Positions 26,152 through 35,173 of a DNA stretch of 64,000 nt are shown piece after piece (position 1 is the first letter of the stretch; every line of letters starts with the position of its first letter). The DNA is from Zobellia galactanivorans (GTDB taxonomy: Bacteria; Bacteroidota; Bacteroidia; Flavobacteriales; Flavobacteriaceae), in NCBI RefSeq assembly GCF_000973105.1, contig NC_015844.1:1112501-1176500 (forward strand), written 5' to 3'. The position numbers were made by a program, and so were the translations under genes. The notes below the pieces were generated by a model. The model saw only the letters and a program-made list of their open reading frames with translations. It was not told the origin of the DNA and ran no database searches.

Positions 26152-28890
26152 ATGAAAAAGAGGACAATACATAATGGTTTTTGGTATCTTTTAAATTCGG
26201 TAGGGCTAATGTTATTAGGTAGCTGCCAATCTACTCCCCCTGTTGACTTTAGCACGCAGATAAAACCTATTCTTAACAACAAATGTATTACCTGCCATGG
26301 GGGCGTAAAAAAAAGTGGTGGCTTCAGTCTCTTGTTCGAAGATGAAGCTTTCGCTAAAACAGAATCGGGAGTAGCGGCCATCATTCCCGGAAATGCCGCC
26401 GGCAGTGAAATGATCAAAAGACTGCACGAAGAAGACCCCGAGCTTCGTATGCCTTACGAAAAACCCAAGCTCACCGACGAAGAGATAGACCTATTGACCC
26501 GTTGGATAGATGAAGGTGCGAACTGGGGCCAACACTGGGCCTATTCGCTTCCTGAAAAAGTAGAGGTCCCTCAAATTAATATCGAGGCCAGTCTGGCCCC
26601 TACCAGTACTTCAGACTTTGTACAAAACGATATTGACCATTTTATTCTTGCCCGGCTCGACGAGAAAAACCTACAGCCCAATCCTTCCGCAGAAAAAAAT
26701 ATAATCGCCAGAAGGTTATCCTTAGATATCATTGGCCTACCGCCCAGCCAAGAACTCCTCGACCGTTTTGAATCCGAAGAGCTGTCTTATGAAGATTTGG
26801 TAGACACTTTATTGAACCAAAAGACCTATGGCGAAAAATGGGCCACGTGGTGGTTAGACCTGGCCCGATATGCCGACTCCAAAGGATACGAAAAAGATAT
26901 GGCCCGCAGCATTTGGCGCTATCGCGATTGGGTCATCGATGCCTTCAATCGCGACCTTCCCTATGACCAGTTTACAATTGAGCAATTAGCGGGCGACCTG
27001 TTACCAGAGCCCTCTCCCGACCAATTGATCGCCACGGCCTTTCATAGAAATACCATGAACAACGATGAAGGCGGCACCGATGACGAGGAATATCGCGTGG
27101 CTACCGTCATCGATCGTGTAAATACCACTTTTGAGGTATGGCAGAGCACCACTATCGGTTGTGTTCAGTGCCACAGCCATCCGTACGACCCTTTTAAATA
27201 CGAAGAATTTTACAAGCTGATGGCCTTCTTTAACAACTCCCGTGACGAAGATACACCCGGTGAGTCGCCCGTTCTTAAATTCTATACGCCCGAACAACAG
27301 GAAAAGGTAGATAAGATCATCGAATGGACTACTAAGTATGGGGACGAGGCCTCCGCCAAAACCTACAAGGACTTTTTACAGTTTACAGAACCCGTCTATA
27401 AATCGCATTTTTTCAAGGAAATCAACAATGGCTCCTACGATGACCACGCCTCCGTGGTTTTATGGGACAAGGGAAATTGCATCATAGAAAACGGATACAC
27501 CAACAATGCCAGTTATGTGTACCTCAACTATCGTTCGCACTATAACGGCACAAAAATCATTATCCGTGAAAAGGATGCCGAGGGCCCGATTATAGGCGAG
27601 TTCACCATCAACAAACAAAAACAGAATATTACGGCCCGCTTTCCTATAAAGAAATTGGACCGTCAGGGCGATATTTATATCGAAACCCATAATGCCAATG
27701 CCAAAAAGGAAGCCAACCTGATGAATCTCTATTGGGTGACCTTTATTCCTGATTTACCCGGCGAAGGCCAGGCCGGATATAGTGAAATGGGTGCTAACCT
27801 CATGGAGGCCCTTAACATGAAAACCCCGACCGTACCAATAATGGTTGAAAATCCGGATTACATGAAGCGTACTTCCCAACTGTTCGATCGCGGCAGCTGG
27901 ATGTCGAAAACCGATACCGTAGAACCGGGCACCCCAGAGAGCTTAAACGCATGGAACCCCGATTGGCCCGCCAACCGACTCGGACTGGCCCAATGGATCG
28001 TAGATAAAAAAAACCCCTTGACCGCCCGCACCTTGGTAAATCGGGTATGGCACCAAATCTATGGCAGAGGCCTGGTCTCTACCGTAGAGGATATCGGCTC
28101 GCAATCGGATGCCCCTTCGCATCCGGCCATGCTCGATTGGCTTTCCCTACGGTTTATGAACGAGCACAACTGGAGTATAAAGAAATTGGTGAGGGAAATC
28201 GTGATGTCGGGCACATACCGACAGAGTTCCGAAAGTACTCCCGAAATGTATGAAATAGACCCCGAAAACGAACTTTACGCCCGTGGACCGAGAATGCGTT
28301 TGGGCGCAGAACAGATCAGGGACCAAGCCTTGGCCGTATCCGGACTTTTAAGCCCTAAGATGTACGGACCGGGCGTTATGCCACCCCAGCCCGATGGTGT
28401 TTGGCAAACGGTATATAGCAATGCCCAATGGGTCGAAAGCAAAGGGGAAGACCGATACCGCCGGGGTATATATACTTTTTTAAAGCGAACGAGCCCCTAC
28501 CCTTCGTTCCTGACATTCGATGCGGGAAGCCGCGAAGTCGCCACGATTAGAAGAACCGTAACCAATACCCCCTTACAGGCCTTGGTTACCTTAAACGATC
28601 CCGTTTACTTGGAAACCGCCTACCATTTGGCAAAAAACAACTACAGGCCTGACGACATTGAAAAAAGTATTGCCCTGAGTTATAAAAAAGCAACTTTTAA
28701 GGAGATAAGTCCCAATAGACTAAAAGCCCTAAAAGCCTTATACCAGACTTCCTTGGCGGAATTCAACAAAAACAGTGAAGCTTCAAAACTATTACTTCCA
28801 TTTGAAGAGAAGCCTACGGCCGAACTCAGTGCCCTTACCCTTGTGGCCAATGCCATTATGAACTTAGATGAATTTTTAACGAAAGTATAA
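26152..28890 (+). CDS. PSD1 cytochrome / DUF1549 / DUF1553 lipoprotein
   Basis: 912 residues with a lipobox (LMLLGSC, Cys about 25). A planctomycete-type cytochrome C domain (about 30-125) has heme motif CITCHGG and axial-ligand candidate Met in ELRMPYEK. A DUF1549 region (about 160-370) contains YGEKWATWWLDLARYADSKG, and a second Cys pair (GCVQCHSHPYDPF) could bind another heme. A middle beta domain (about 420-550) and a DUF1553 domain (about 590-890: NPLTARTLVNRVWHQIYGRG, TVTNTPLQALVTLNDPV) complete it. It is first of a five-gene operon with a DUF1501 protein 3 bp downstream. Such PSD1-DUF1501 pairs are abundant in Planctomycetes; a redox role at the envelope is likely but the substrate is unknown. 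Confidence 0.88.
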   Translation: MKKRTIHNGFWYLLNSVGLMLLGSCQSTPPVDFSTQIKPILNNKCITCHGGVKKSGGFSLLFEDEAFAKTESGVAAIIPGNAAGSEMIKRLHEEDPELRMPYEKPKLTDEEIDLLTRWIDEGANWGQHWAYSLPEKVEVPQINIEASLAPTSTSDFVQNDIDHFILARLDEKNLQPNPSAEKNIIARRLSLDIIGLPPSQELLDRFESEELSYEDLVDTLLNQKTYGEKWATWWLDLARYADSKGYEKDMARSIWRYRDWVIDAFNRDLPYDQFTIEQLAGDLLPEPSPDQLIATAFHRNTMNNDEGGTDDEEYRVATVIDRVNTTFEVWQSTTIGCVQCHSHPYDPFKYEEFYKLMAFFNNSRDEDTPGESPVLKFYTPEQQEKVDKIIEWTTKYGDEASAKTYKDFLQFTEPVYKSHFFKEINNGSYDDHASVVLWDKGNCIIENGYTNNASYVYLNYRSHYNGTKIIIREKDAEGPIIGEFTINKQKQNITARFPIKKLDRQGDIYIETHNANAKKEANLMNLYWVTFIPDLPGEGQAGYSEMGANLMEALNMKTPTVPIMVENPDYMKRTSQLFDRGSWMSKTDTVEPGTPESLNAWNPDWPANRLGLAQWIVDKKNPLTARTLVNRVWHQIYGRGLVSTVEDIGSQSDAPSHPAMLDWLSLRFMNEHNWSIKKLVREIVMSGTYRQSSESTPEMYEIDPENELYARGPRMRLGAEQIRDQALAVSGLLSPKMYGPGVMPPQPDGVWQTVYSNAQWVESKGEDRYRRGIYTFLKRTSPYPSFLTFDAGSREVATIRRTVTNTPLQALVTLNDPVYLETAYHLAKNNYRPDDIEKSIALSYKKATFKEISPNRLKALKALYQTSLAEFNKNSEASKLLLPFEEKPTAELSALTLVANAIMNLDEFLTKV

Positions 28891-28893
28891 GCC

Positions 28894-30405
28894 GTGAAAG
28901 ACCAAATCGAAAGACTCATTCAAGAGAAACTGGCCCGAGAAGCACAGGAAAAGACCCGAAGGCACTTTATAAAAAGTTGCGCACAAGGACTTGGCGGACT
29001 GGCCTTGAGTTCCATTTTCATGGGATGCGACCCGCTCACGAAACCGAACAAAAAATCAGCGACCACATTTTCGGAACGCGACCTTAATCCATTGGCCACT
29101 TTGCCCCCACATTATGGTCCAAAGGTCAAATCGGTCATTTACCTGCACATGGCCGGGGCCCCATCGCAACTCGAAATGTTCGATTACAAACCCAAACTTC
29201 ACAGCCTAGATGGCCAAGATTGTCCGCAATCTTTATTGGCCGGAAAAAAATTCGCCTTTATAAAAGGCACCCCAAAGTTAATGGGCCCTCAGGCCGAATT
29301 CAAACAAGAAGGCGATTCAGGCAATTGGGTCTCGAACTTTATGCCCCATTTTAAAAAGGTAGTAGACGATGTCGCCTTTTTAAAGGCAGTGCATACCGAT
29401 CAGTTCAACCACGGCCCGGCACAACTTTTTATGCATACGGGTAGTGCCCGTTTAGGTCGCCCCAGTATTGGCGCGTGGGCCACATACGGCCTGGGCTCTG
29501 AAAACCAGAACCTACCCGGCTTTGTTGTTTTGACCTCTGGCGGAAACACGCCCGATGCCGGAAAAAGTGTCTGGGGAAGCGGATTTTTACCCTCCGTCTA
29601 CCAAGGGGTGCAATGCCGATCTAAGGGCGACCCCGTACTTTATCTTGAAGACCCAGATGGTATTTCCAGGGATTTAAAGAAAAGCACCATAGACGCCATT
29701 ACCCAAATTAACAAGGAGGAATACGCCAAATATGCCGATCCTGAAATTCTGGCGCGGATCAACCAATACGAAATGGCCTACCGTATGCAAATAGCGGTTC
29801 CCGAGGTTATGAATATCAATAATGAGCCCGAGCACATTAAGGAGATGTACGGGGTAGAACCCGGCAAAGAATCGTTTGCCAACAATTGTCTGCTTGCCAG
29901 AAAACTGGTGGAAGACGGGGTACGCTTCGTTCAATTGTTCGATTGGGGCTGGGACAGCCATGGCGTGATACGTTCGGGATCTATCGATAAGGGCCTCCGA
30001 AATAAATGTACCCAAATAGACCGGCCCATAACCGCCTTGATCATGGATTTGAAACAACGCGGACTCCTAGACGATACCCTAATCGTATGGGGAGGGGAAT
30101 TCGGCCGAACGCCCATGCAAGAAAATAGGGGGAATAAAGAAATGCCCTTTAAAGGAAGAGATCACCACGGTGATGCCTTTACCATGTGGATGGCCGGCGG
30201 AGGCATCAAAAAAGGTGCTTCACACGGTCAGACCGACGATATTGGTTTTTCCGGAATCGAAGGCCGCGTATCGGTTCACGATGTACATGCCACTATTTTA
30301 CACTTACTCGGTTTTGACCACGAAGAATTCACCTATGAATTTCAGGGCAGACCGTTTCGATTGACCGATGTAGAAGGCAATATCATCAAAGAAATTTTAT
30401 CTTAA
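28894..30405 (+). CDS. DUF1501 protein (Tat-exported, sulfatase-like fold)
   Basis: 503 residues starting at GTG 28894, 3 bp after the PSD1 stop codon. A twin-arginine signal (TRRHFIKSCAQGLGGLALS) with a Cys at the lipobox position (SSIFMGC) suggests folded export and lipid anchoring. The core has DUF1501 features: SVIYLHMAGAPSQLEMFDYK, DWGWDSHG, TLIVWGGEFGRTP and GRDHHGDAFTMWMAGGG. These form a phosphatase/sulfatase-like metal site with several Asp and His residues. The family usually sits beside DUF1553 genes, as here, but its reaction is not established. Confidence 0.88.
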   Translation: MKDQIERLIQEKLAREAQEKTRRHFIKSCAQGLGGLALSSIFMGCDPLTKPNKKSATTFSERDLNPLATLPPHYGPKVKSVIYLHMAGAPSQLEMFDYKPKLHSLDGQDCPQSLLAGKKFAFIKGTPKLMGPQAEFKQEGDSGNWVSNFMPHFKKVVDDVAFLKAVHTDQFNHGPAQLFMHTGSARLGRPSIGAWATYGLGSENQNLPGFVVLTSGGNTPDAGKSVWGSGFLPSVYQGVQCRSKGDPVLYLEDPDGISRDLKKSTIDAITQINKEEYAKYADPEILARINQYEMAYRMQIAVPEVMNINNEPEHIKEMYGVEPGKESFANNCLLARKLVEDGVRFVQLFDWGWDSHGVIRSGSIDKGLRNKCTQIDRPITALIMDLKQRGLLDDTLIVWGGEFGRTPMQENRGNKEMPFKGRDHHGDAFTMWMAGGGIKKGASHGQTDDIGFSGIEGRVSVHDVHATILHLLGFDHEEFTYEFQGRPFRLTDVEGNIIKEILS

Positions 30406-30435
30406 ATAACAATTATAATAGCAACCCTACCATTT

Positions 30436-31308
30436 ATGAGAATGCCACTGACCCTTGTTGTACTCCTTTTTTCCTTTATTGGACTTTCCCAAAAAAAACA
30501 ATTACAGTTCTTTCAGACCGATTGGGGCCGACAGATTTCTTGGGATGCCTTTTGCGAAAAAACAAAGGCGGCCGGTTACGACGGCATAGAGACGTGGTTT
30601 CCTAGGGACAAAAAAAGCCAGAACGAACTAAAAACGGCCCTTGAGAAATACGATTTAAAAGTCGGTTTCTTGAACGGCACCAATAAATCCATTCCTTTTA
30701 AGGAAAGTTTAAAGCAATACACCGCCCATTTTAAAACCCTAGTCTCTTGGAACCCTGTGTACATCAATTGCCATACGGGAAGTGATTTTTTTACTTTCGA
30801 ACAGAACAAGGCCTTTATTGACGCTGCCAACAAAATAGCCAAAGAAAGCAACATTCCTATTTATCATGAAACCCACCGCGGACGATTTAGCTTCAACCTT
30901 CCCGACACCAAAAAATACCTTTCGGCCATTCCTGAATTAAAACTGAACTTAGACATCAGCCATTGGATGGTCGTTCATGAGTCGCTTTTACAGAATCAAG
31001 ATAAAGAGCTCGAAGAAATCGTAAACCGCTCACATCACATCCATGCCCGTGTAGGTCATGCCGAAGGCCCACAAGTAAACGACCCCGAAGCCCCTGAATG
31101 GAAGAAAGCCGTAGAGCGTCATATGGACATTTGGGAAAAAGTGATCCGTAAACAATGGGAAGGCAAAGACGTTTTTACGATTACTACCGAATTCGGTCCC
31201 GCAGACTATATGCCCACTTTACCCTACACCCAATTACCCGTGGCCGACCAATGGAAAGCCAATGTCTATATGATGAAGCTGCTAAAAGAACGATTCAATA
31301 TCGATTAA
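30436..31308 (+). CDS. Secreted sugar phosphate isomerase/epimerase-like TIM barrel
   Basis: 290 residues with a signal peptide (1-18, FSFIGLSQ) and an AP-endonuclease-2/xylose-isomerase-type barrel. It has AAGYDGIETWFP (about 47-58), PIYHETHRGRF and LNLDISHWMV, whose Glu, Asp and His are typical metal ligands, and ITTEFGPADYMPTLP near the end. Most relatives isomerise or epimerise small sugars or hydroxy acids; export makes periplasmic action likely. It follows DUF1501 by 30 bp and precedes the next gene by 9 bp. Confidence 0.82.
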   Translation: MRMPLTLVVLLFSFIGLSQKKQLQFFQTDWGRQISWDAFCEKTKAAGYDGIETWFPRDKKSQNELKTALEKYDLKVGFLNGTNKSIPFKESLKQYTAHFKTLVSWNPVYINCHTGSDFFTFEQNKAFIDAANKIAKESNIPIYHETHRGRFSFNLPDTKKYLSAIPELKLNLDISHWMVVHESLLQNQDKELEEIVNRSHHIHARVGHAEGPQVNDPEAPEWKKAVERHMDIWEKVIRKQWEGKDVFTITTEFGPADYMPTLPYTQLPVADQWKANVYMMKLLKERFNID

Positions 31309-31317
31309 ACAATCAAT

Positions 31318-32709
31318 ATGGATGTTCTGAAACAACTTCTTGGAAGGTTACACCCCCTTGTGGTCCATCTACCGATAGGCTTCATTATTCTGGGGCTCCT
31401 TTTGCAAGCCTACGACCGTAAAAAGAAAGAATACAACGCGGTATTAGCCCTCATCTATCTGTGGGCCGGTATTAGCGCCAGCCTTGCCTGCCTTACCGGT
31501 TACTTACAATACCTGGGTGAAGGCTATGCCTTTGAAACGGTAAAATGGCATTTGTGGTCGGGCATTGCTACGTCCTTGTTTTCGTTTTTGATGTATGCCC
31601 AATTAAAAGGGATCCAAGCGGTTGATTTTTTATCGAAGCTCCCTATGGTGGGATGGTCCGTTCTCTTCTTTGTTTTGGTTTCCTTTACCGGCCACCAAGG
31701 GGGGAACATTACCCATGGAGAAGATTATTTGATCGAACCCCTACCGAATTCCATAAAATCGGCCTTAGGCTTTGAAACATTTGAGGAGAAAGAAATCAGT
31801 CTCAACGAAACCAATTGGCAAGAGGCCCTTATCTATGAGGATGTCATCAAACCCATATTGAACAACAAATGCGTGAGTTGCCACAATCCGAAAAAAGCCA
31901 AGGGCGAACTCCTGTTGAACTCAGAGGAAGGTATTTTGAAAGGAGGCGAGAGCGGAGCCGTAATCGAAGCCTCAAAAGCTTCGGAAAGCGAGCTGTTTAC
32001 AAGGCTCGTACTCCCTATGGACAATGACGACCATATGCCTCCCGAAGGAAAGTCCCAACCATCAAAGGAAGAAATACAATTGGTACGCGCATGGATCGAT
32101 GCCGGAAGCCCCTTTGAAAAAACCATTGCCGAATCAGGTCTTGATAAAGCGCTTTTTCTTTCCTTCTTTCCCAAAAAGGCAGATTTTGACCATCCGGATA
32201 TAGAGATACCCGCTGCATCGGAAGAACACATCAAGGCTATAGAAAAGACCGGGGTTCATATCGACCCCATCAGCAAGTCGTCTAACTTCCTTAGTGTATC
32301 GTGCATCAACCAAGCTGCTTTTTCCGATGCCGACTTTGAAGCCCTACTTCCTATCAAGGAACAGATTTCAAGACTCGACCTGGGCCATACCAAAATTACC
32401 GATGCCGCTTTTTCTAAATTGGCCGAGCTACCTAACCTGACCATATTGTTATTGGACCATACCGCTATTACCGGAAAGGACTTGCACCTTTTGGCCCCAC
32501 TCGAACATTTAAAATCGATCAACTTAACAGGCACTGCCTTAAAACCGGAACATTTAGAGGCTTTAAACGGATTCAAAAATTTACAACGGCTCTATTTGTT
32601 CGGCACCGAAGCCACGCCCAAGAGCGTAAAACTGAACAACCCGAAAATCAGTATCGATTACGGCAACTACCAGCTTCCTCCGATACCCTCGGACACCATT
32701 GTATATTAA
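31318..32709 (+). CDS. DUF2231 membrane - cytochrome C - leucine-rich-repeat protein
   Basis: 463 residues. The N-terminal four-helix DUF2231-like membrane domain (about 1-135) begins LHPLVVHLPIGFIILGLLLQ. A PSCyt1-type cytochrome domain (about 170-265) has heme motif CVSCHNP and PMDNDDHMPPEGKSQPS. The C-terminal leucine-rich repeats (about 330-440) include ISRLDLGHTKITDAAFSKLA and LTILLLDHTAITGKDL. This fusion is typical of planctomycete-like oxidative loci. It could pass electrons from the PSD1/DUF1501 enzymes to the membrane, which is inference. It is fourth in the operon. Confidence 0.85.
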   Translation: MDVLKQLLGRLHPLVVHLPIGFIILGLLLQAYDRKKKEYNAVLALIYLWAGISASLACLTGYLQYLGEGYAFETVKWHLWSGIATSLFSFLMYAQLKGIQAVDFLSKLPMVGWSVLFFVLVSFTGHQGGNITHGEDYLIEPLPNSIKSALGFETFEEKEISLNETNWQEALIYEDVIKPILNNKCVSCHNPKKAKGELLLNSEEGILKGGESGAVIEASKASESELFTRLVLPMDNDDHMPPEGKSQPSKEEIQLVRAWIDAGSPFEKTIAESGLDKALFLSFFPKKADFDHPDIEIPAASEEHIKAIEKTGVHIDPISKSSNFLSVSCINQAAFSDADFEALLPIKEQISRLDLGHTKITDAAFSKLAELPNLTILLLDHTAITGKDLHLLAPLEHLKSINLTGTALKPEHLEALNGFKNLQRLYLFGTEATPKSVKLNNPKISIDYGNYQLPPIPSDTIVY

Positions 32710-32759
32710 TTTTCATAAACAAAAGAAAAAACATAGCTTAGGACCACCAATTCAAAACT

Positions 32760-34190
32760 ATGGAACCCAGTAAAAAAGCGGGACTCTTTTTAGGGCCCAT
32801 TCTTTTTTTTATTATTCGCTTTTTACCGTTTGACCTGGTCTCCGAAAAAGGAGATGCCGTAATTGCCGTTGCCATCTGGATGGTCGTTTGGTGGATTACC
32901 GAAGCCGTATCGATCTCGGTAACCGCCCTACTCCCCCTACTTCTTTTTCCCTTTCTAAAAATAATGGACATCGGTGAGGTGGGCGCGAATTATGGCAGTC
33001 CAATAATCTTCTTGTTCTTTGGCGGGTTCGTTCTGGCCTTGGCCCTCGAAAAAGTGAACCTTCACAAACGCATAGCCCTGAACATCATTAAAATTACCGG
33101 TACCACCCCCAACAAGGTAGTACTTGGTTTTATGATCGCTACGGCGTCATTGAGTATGTGGATCAGCAATACGGCCACTACCGTTGTAATGCTTCCTATT
33201 GCTATGTCGGTCATTGGTCTTTTGGTCAACGATGCCGACGGCTTTACCAAAAGCGACAGGAATTTTGCCCTTTCCGTCATGTTGGGCATTGCTTTTTCGG
33301 CCAATGCCGGTGGGGTGGCCACGGTCATCGGAACACCGCCCAATTCGGTAATGATAGGCCTTTTGGAAAACGAATACAATATTGAGATCTCCTTTTTAAA
33401 ATGGATGGTCATAGGCGTACCCTTTTCCGCCTTGATGATCTGGATCAGTTATATGGTTTTGGTGAAATGGATGTACCCGAATCGCGACCTCGTCTTTTCC
33501 GCTTCTAAGAATGTGATCAACGATGAACTCAAAAAACTGGGCCCCATGGGAGGGAAAGAAAAAATGGTGCTCGCTATTTTTGGGGTTACCGTTTTCCTAT
33601 GGATTTTCAGGACGGTCATCAACGGTATATTCCCCGCACTGAAATTGAACGATACCATGATCAGTATCATGGCGGCAATTGCAATGTTCGCCATCCCCTA
33701 CGACATAAAAAAGGGCGACTTTATCATTGTATGGAAAGACACCCAAAAATTAGCTTGGGGCATCTTGATCCTTTTTGGTGGCGGATTGGCCTTGGCCAAA
33801 GGTATGTCGATAAGCGGTATCGTTGACGTAGTATCGGGAGCAATAGGCAATAGCCACATCAGTGTTTTGTTTACGGCCATTCTTTTGATTACCCTTATGC
33901 TCTTTATGACCGAACTGATGAGCAACGTGGCCTTGATCGCCGTACTGGCACCCGTAGTAGCCGGTATTGCCATCGGCTTGGATATCCCTATACTATATCT
34001 ATTGATTCCCGTTACCATAGCCAGTAGCTGTGCCTTTATGCTTCCTATGGCTACACCTCCCAATGCCATTGTTTTTGCCAGCGGCTATGTAAAGGTGAAC
34101 GAAATGGCCAGGGTCGGTATTATATTGAACATCATTGCGGTAATGCTATTGGTCTTAATGTTCCAATTTGTAGTACCCCTCTTGTTCTAG
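32760..34190 (+). CDS. SLC13/DASS family sodium-coupled anion transporter
   Basis: 476 residues with about 11-13 hydrophobic helices. Family motifs are visible: WWITEAVSISVTALLPLLLFP, the first SNTATT-type Ser-Asn-Thr site (SMWISNTATTVVMLPIAMSV), the paired-repeat equivalent (MTELMSNVALIAVLAPVVAG) and SCAFMLPMATPPNAIVFASG. It should take up di- or tricarboxylates or sulfate with sodium. It lies 50 bp after the LRR-cytochrome gene and ends at a terminator, so it is likely the uptake gene for the operon's substrate or product, pointing to a carboxylate. Confidence 0.92.
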   Translation: MEPSKKAGLFLGPILFFIIRFLPFDLVSEKGDAVIAVAIWMVVWWITEAVSISVTALLPLLLFPFLKIMDIGEVGANYGSPIIFLFFGGFVLALALEKVNLHKRIALNIIKITGTTPNKVVLGFMIATASLSMWISNTATTVVMLPIAMSVIGLLVNDADGFTKSDRNFALSVMLGIAFSANAGGVATVIGTPPNSVMIGLLENEYNIEISFLKWMVIGVPFSALMIWISYMVLVKWMYPNRDLVFSASKNVINDELKKLGPMGGKEKMVLAIFGVTVFLWIFRTVINGIFPALKLNDTMISIMAAIAMFAIPYDIKKGDFIIVWKDTQKLAWGILILFGGGLALAKGMSISGIVDVVSGAIGNSHISVLFTAILLITLMLFMTELMSNVALIAVLAPVVAGIAIGLDIPILYLLIPVTIASSCAFMLPMATPPNAIVFASGYVKVNEMARVGIILNIIAVMLLVLMFQFVVPLLF

Positions 34191-34217
34191 TGGAAAAATG
34201 AAAATTCCGTATAAAAC

Positions 34218-34248
34218 AAAACCCTGCTTAAAAGCGAGGGTTTTATTT
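34218..34248 (+). terminator. Terminator of the PSD1-SLC13 operon
   Basis: AAAACCCT pairs with AGGGTTTT with an inner GCTT/AAGC-type extension; TATTTAG follows. The reverse strand also ends in T-rich sequence, so it may serve the gene at 34275 too. Confidence 0.75.
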
Positions 34249-34274
34249 AGCTAATCCATTAAAATTTTAAATGG

Positions 34275-34682
34275 TCAATTGTATTTTATATACGGATTAA
34301 ATCCTTCGGGCAGATGTTCTTTTGTGTTGAAATTTAAAGATATTTCATCATTAACATCAATATAGTTGAAGTCTTCCACATGCGTAGGGTACGCATAGGC
34401 GTTAAAATCTACCGGAAGATACTTGGTCAGGTCACCTGTATCGTTTGCATCTTCCTCTATATAGGCAATGGCATCTAAATCAACATAGATATCGTTCGCA
34501 TTAAAATCTTCGGGAAGATAATCCGACGTATCAAAGCCCAATTCAAAATCTACATCCTCATCGATATAGTCTATAGATTGAATGATCGATTCATCTTTTT
34601 CTGTAACGGGGTCAGCGGCAAAAACTCCGTTTGCGAATATAAGACCCAATAGTATACTTATTTTTAAACTCTTCTTGTTCAT
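34275..34682 (-). CDS. Secreted acidic repeat protein
   Basis: 135 residues with a signal peptide (1-22, NGVFA-ADP). The mature part is strongly acidic and built of three degenerate units ending in a YLPE-DFNA-like box: DTSDYLPEDFNAND (about 51-64), DLTKYLPVDFNAYA (about 83-96) and NTKEHLPEGFNPYI (about 119-132). Each is preceded by a YID/IDV acidic segment. I do not recognise the family. Acidity and Asn/Asp repeats could bind cations, but no function can be claimed. It is convergent with the SLC13 gene. Confidence 0.68.
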   Translation of the reverse strand: MNKKSLKISILLGLIFANGVFAADPVTEKDESIIQSIDYIDEDVDFELGFDTSDYLPEDFNANDIYVDLDAIAYIEEDANDTGDLTKYLPVDFNAYAYPTHVEDFNYIDVNDEISLNFNTKEHLPEGFNPYIKYN

Positions 34683-35173
34683 AACGTTGTACGTTTATTT
34701 ACGAGCTTATATAACGCCTAATTGTGCCTTTATTGCTTTTCTATTTTTGTGGGACATTTCTTAATTATCTTGAAATCACCATATTCGCAATTTATGGCTC
34801 AAAAATGAGTCAACTTGCTATTTTAGCGTTTGCACTTTTGATTTCCCGACAGTATTTGTCAGGAATTTTTATGGCGGGAATTTTGAATATTTTTTTCCGT
34901 TTCCGGAAGCATCCATAAAGGCTGGCGAAAATCATCGGTTTTATAGGTCGTTCATCCGAACAAAGAACATAGGCTTAAGAAGTTAAAGGAAGAAAATCTC
35001 TTAGAAAGGGATTCTTTCCGTCCTACTATGCAAAGACTTAAACACTCAAAATTGTTATATTTACCCAATGAGCGGTAAGAGGTTTTTTTTCTACATACAT
35101 TATAAAAGTCGAATCGAATACACCGATATTTTACCGCAATTCACTCCAACAAATTTTCAAATCAACATTTTAC
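34683..35173. other. Gap between the acidic repeat gene and the metalloprotease gene
   Basis: About 490 bp, AT-rich. A small hydrophobic frame at 34724-34918 has no family resemblance. GACAGTATTTGTC at about 34848 is a short inverted repeat. TTATATTTAC near 35057 resembles a -7 element for the gene at 35174 but no TTG partner fits. Confidence 0.4.

Noticed and set aside
34724-34918. 64-codon hydrophobic frame before the metalloprotease gene
   Set aside because: AT-rich DNA easily gives such hydrophobic frames; no promoter, terminator or paralogue supports it.
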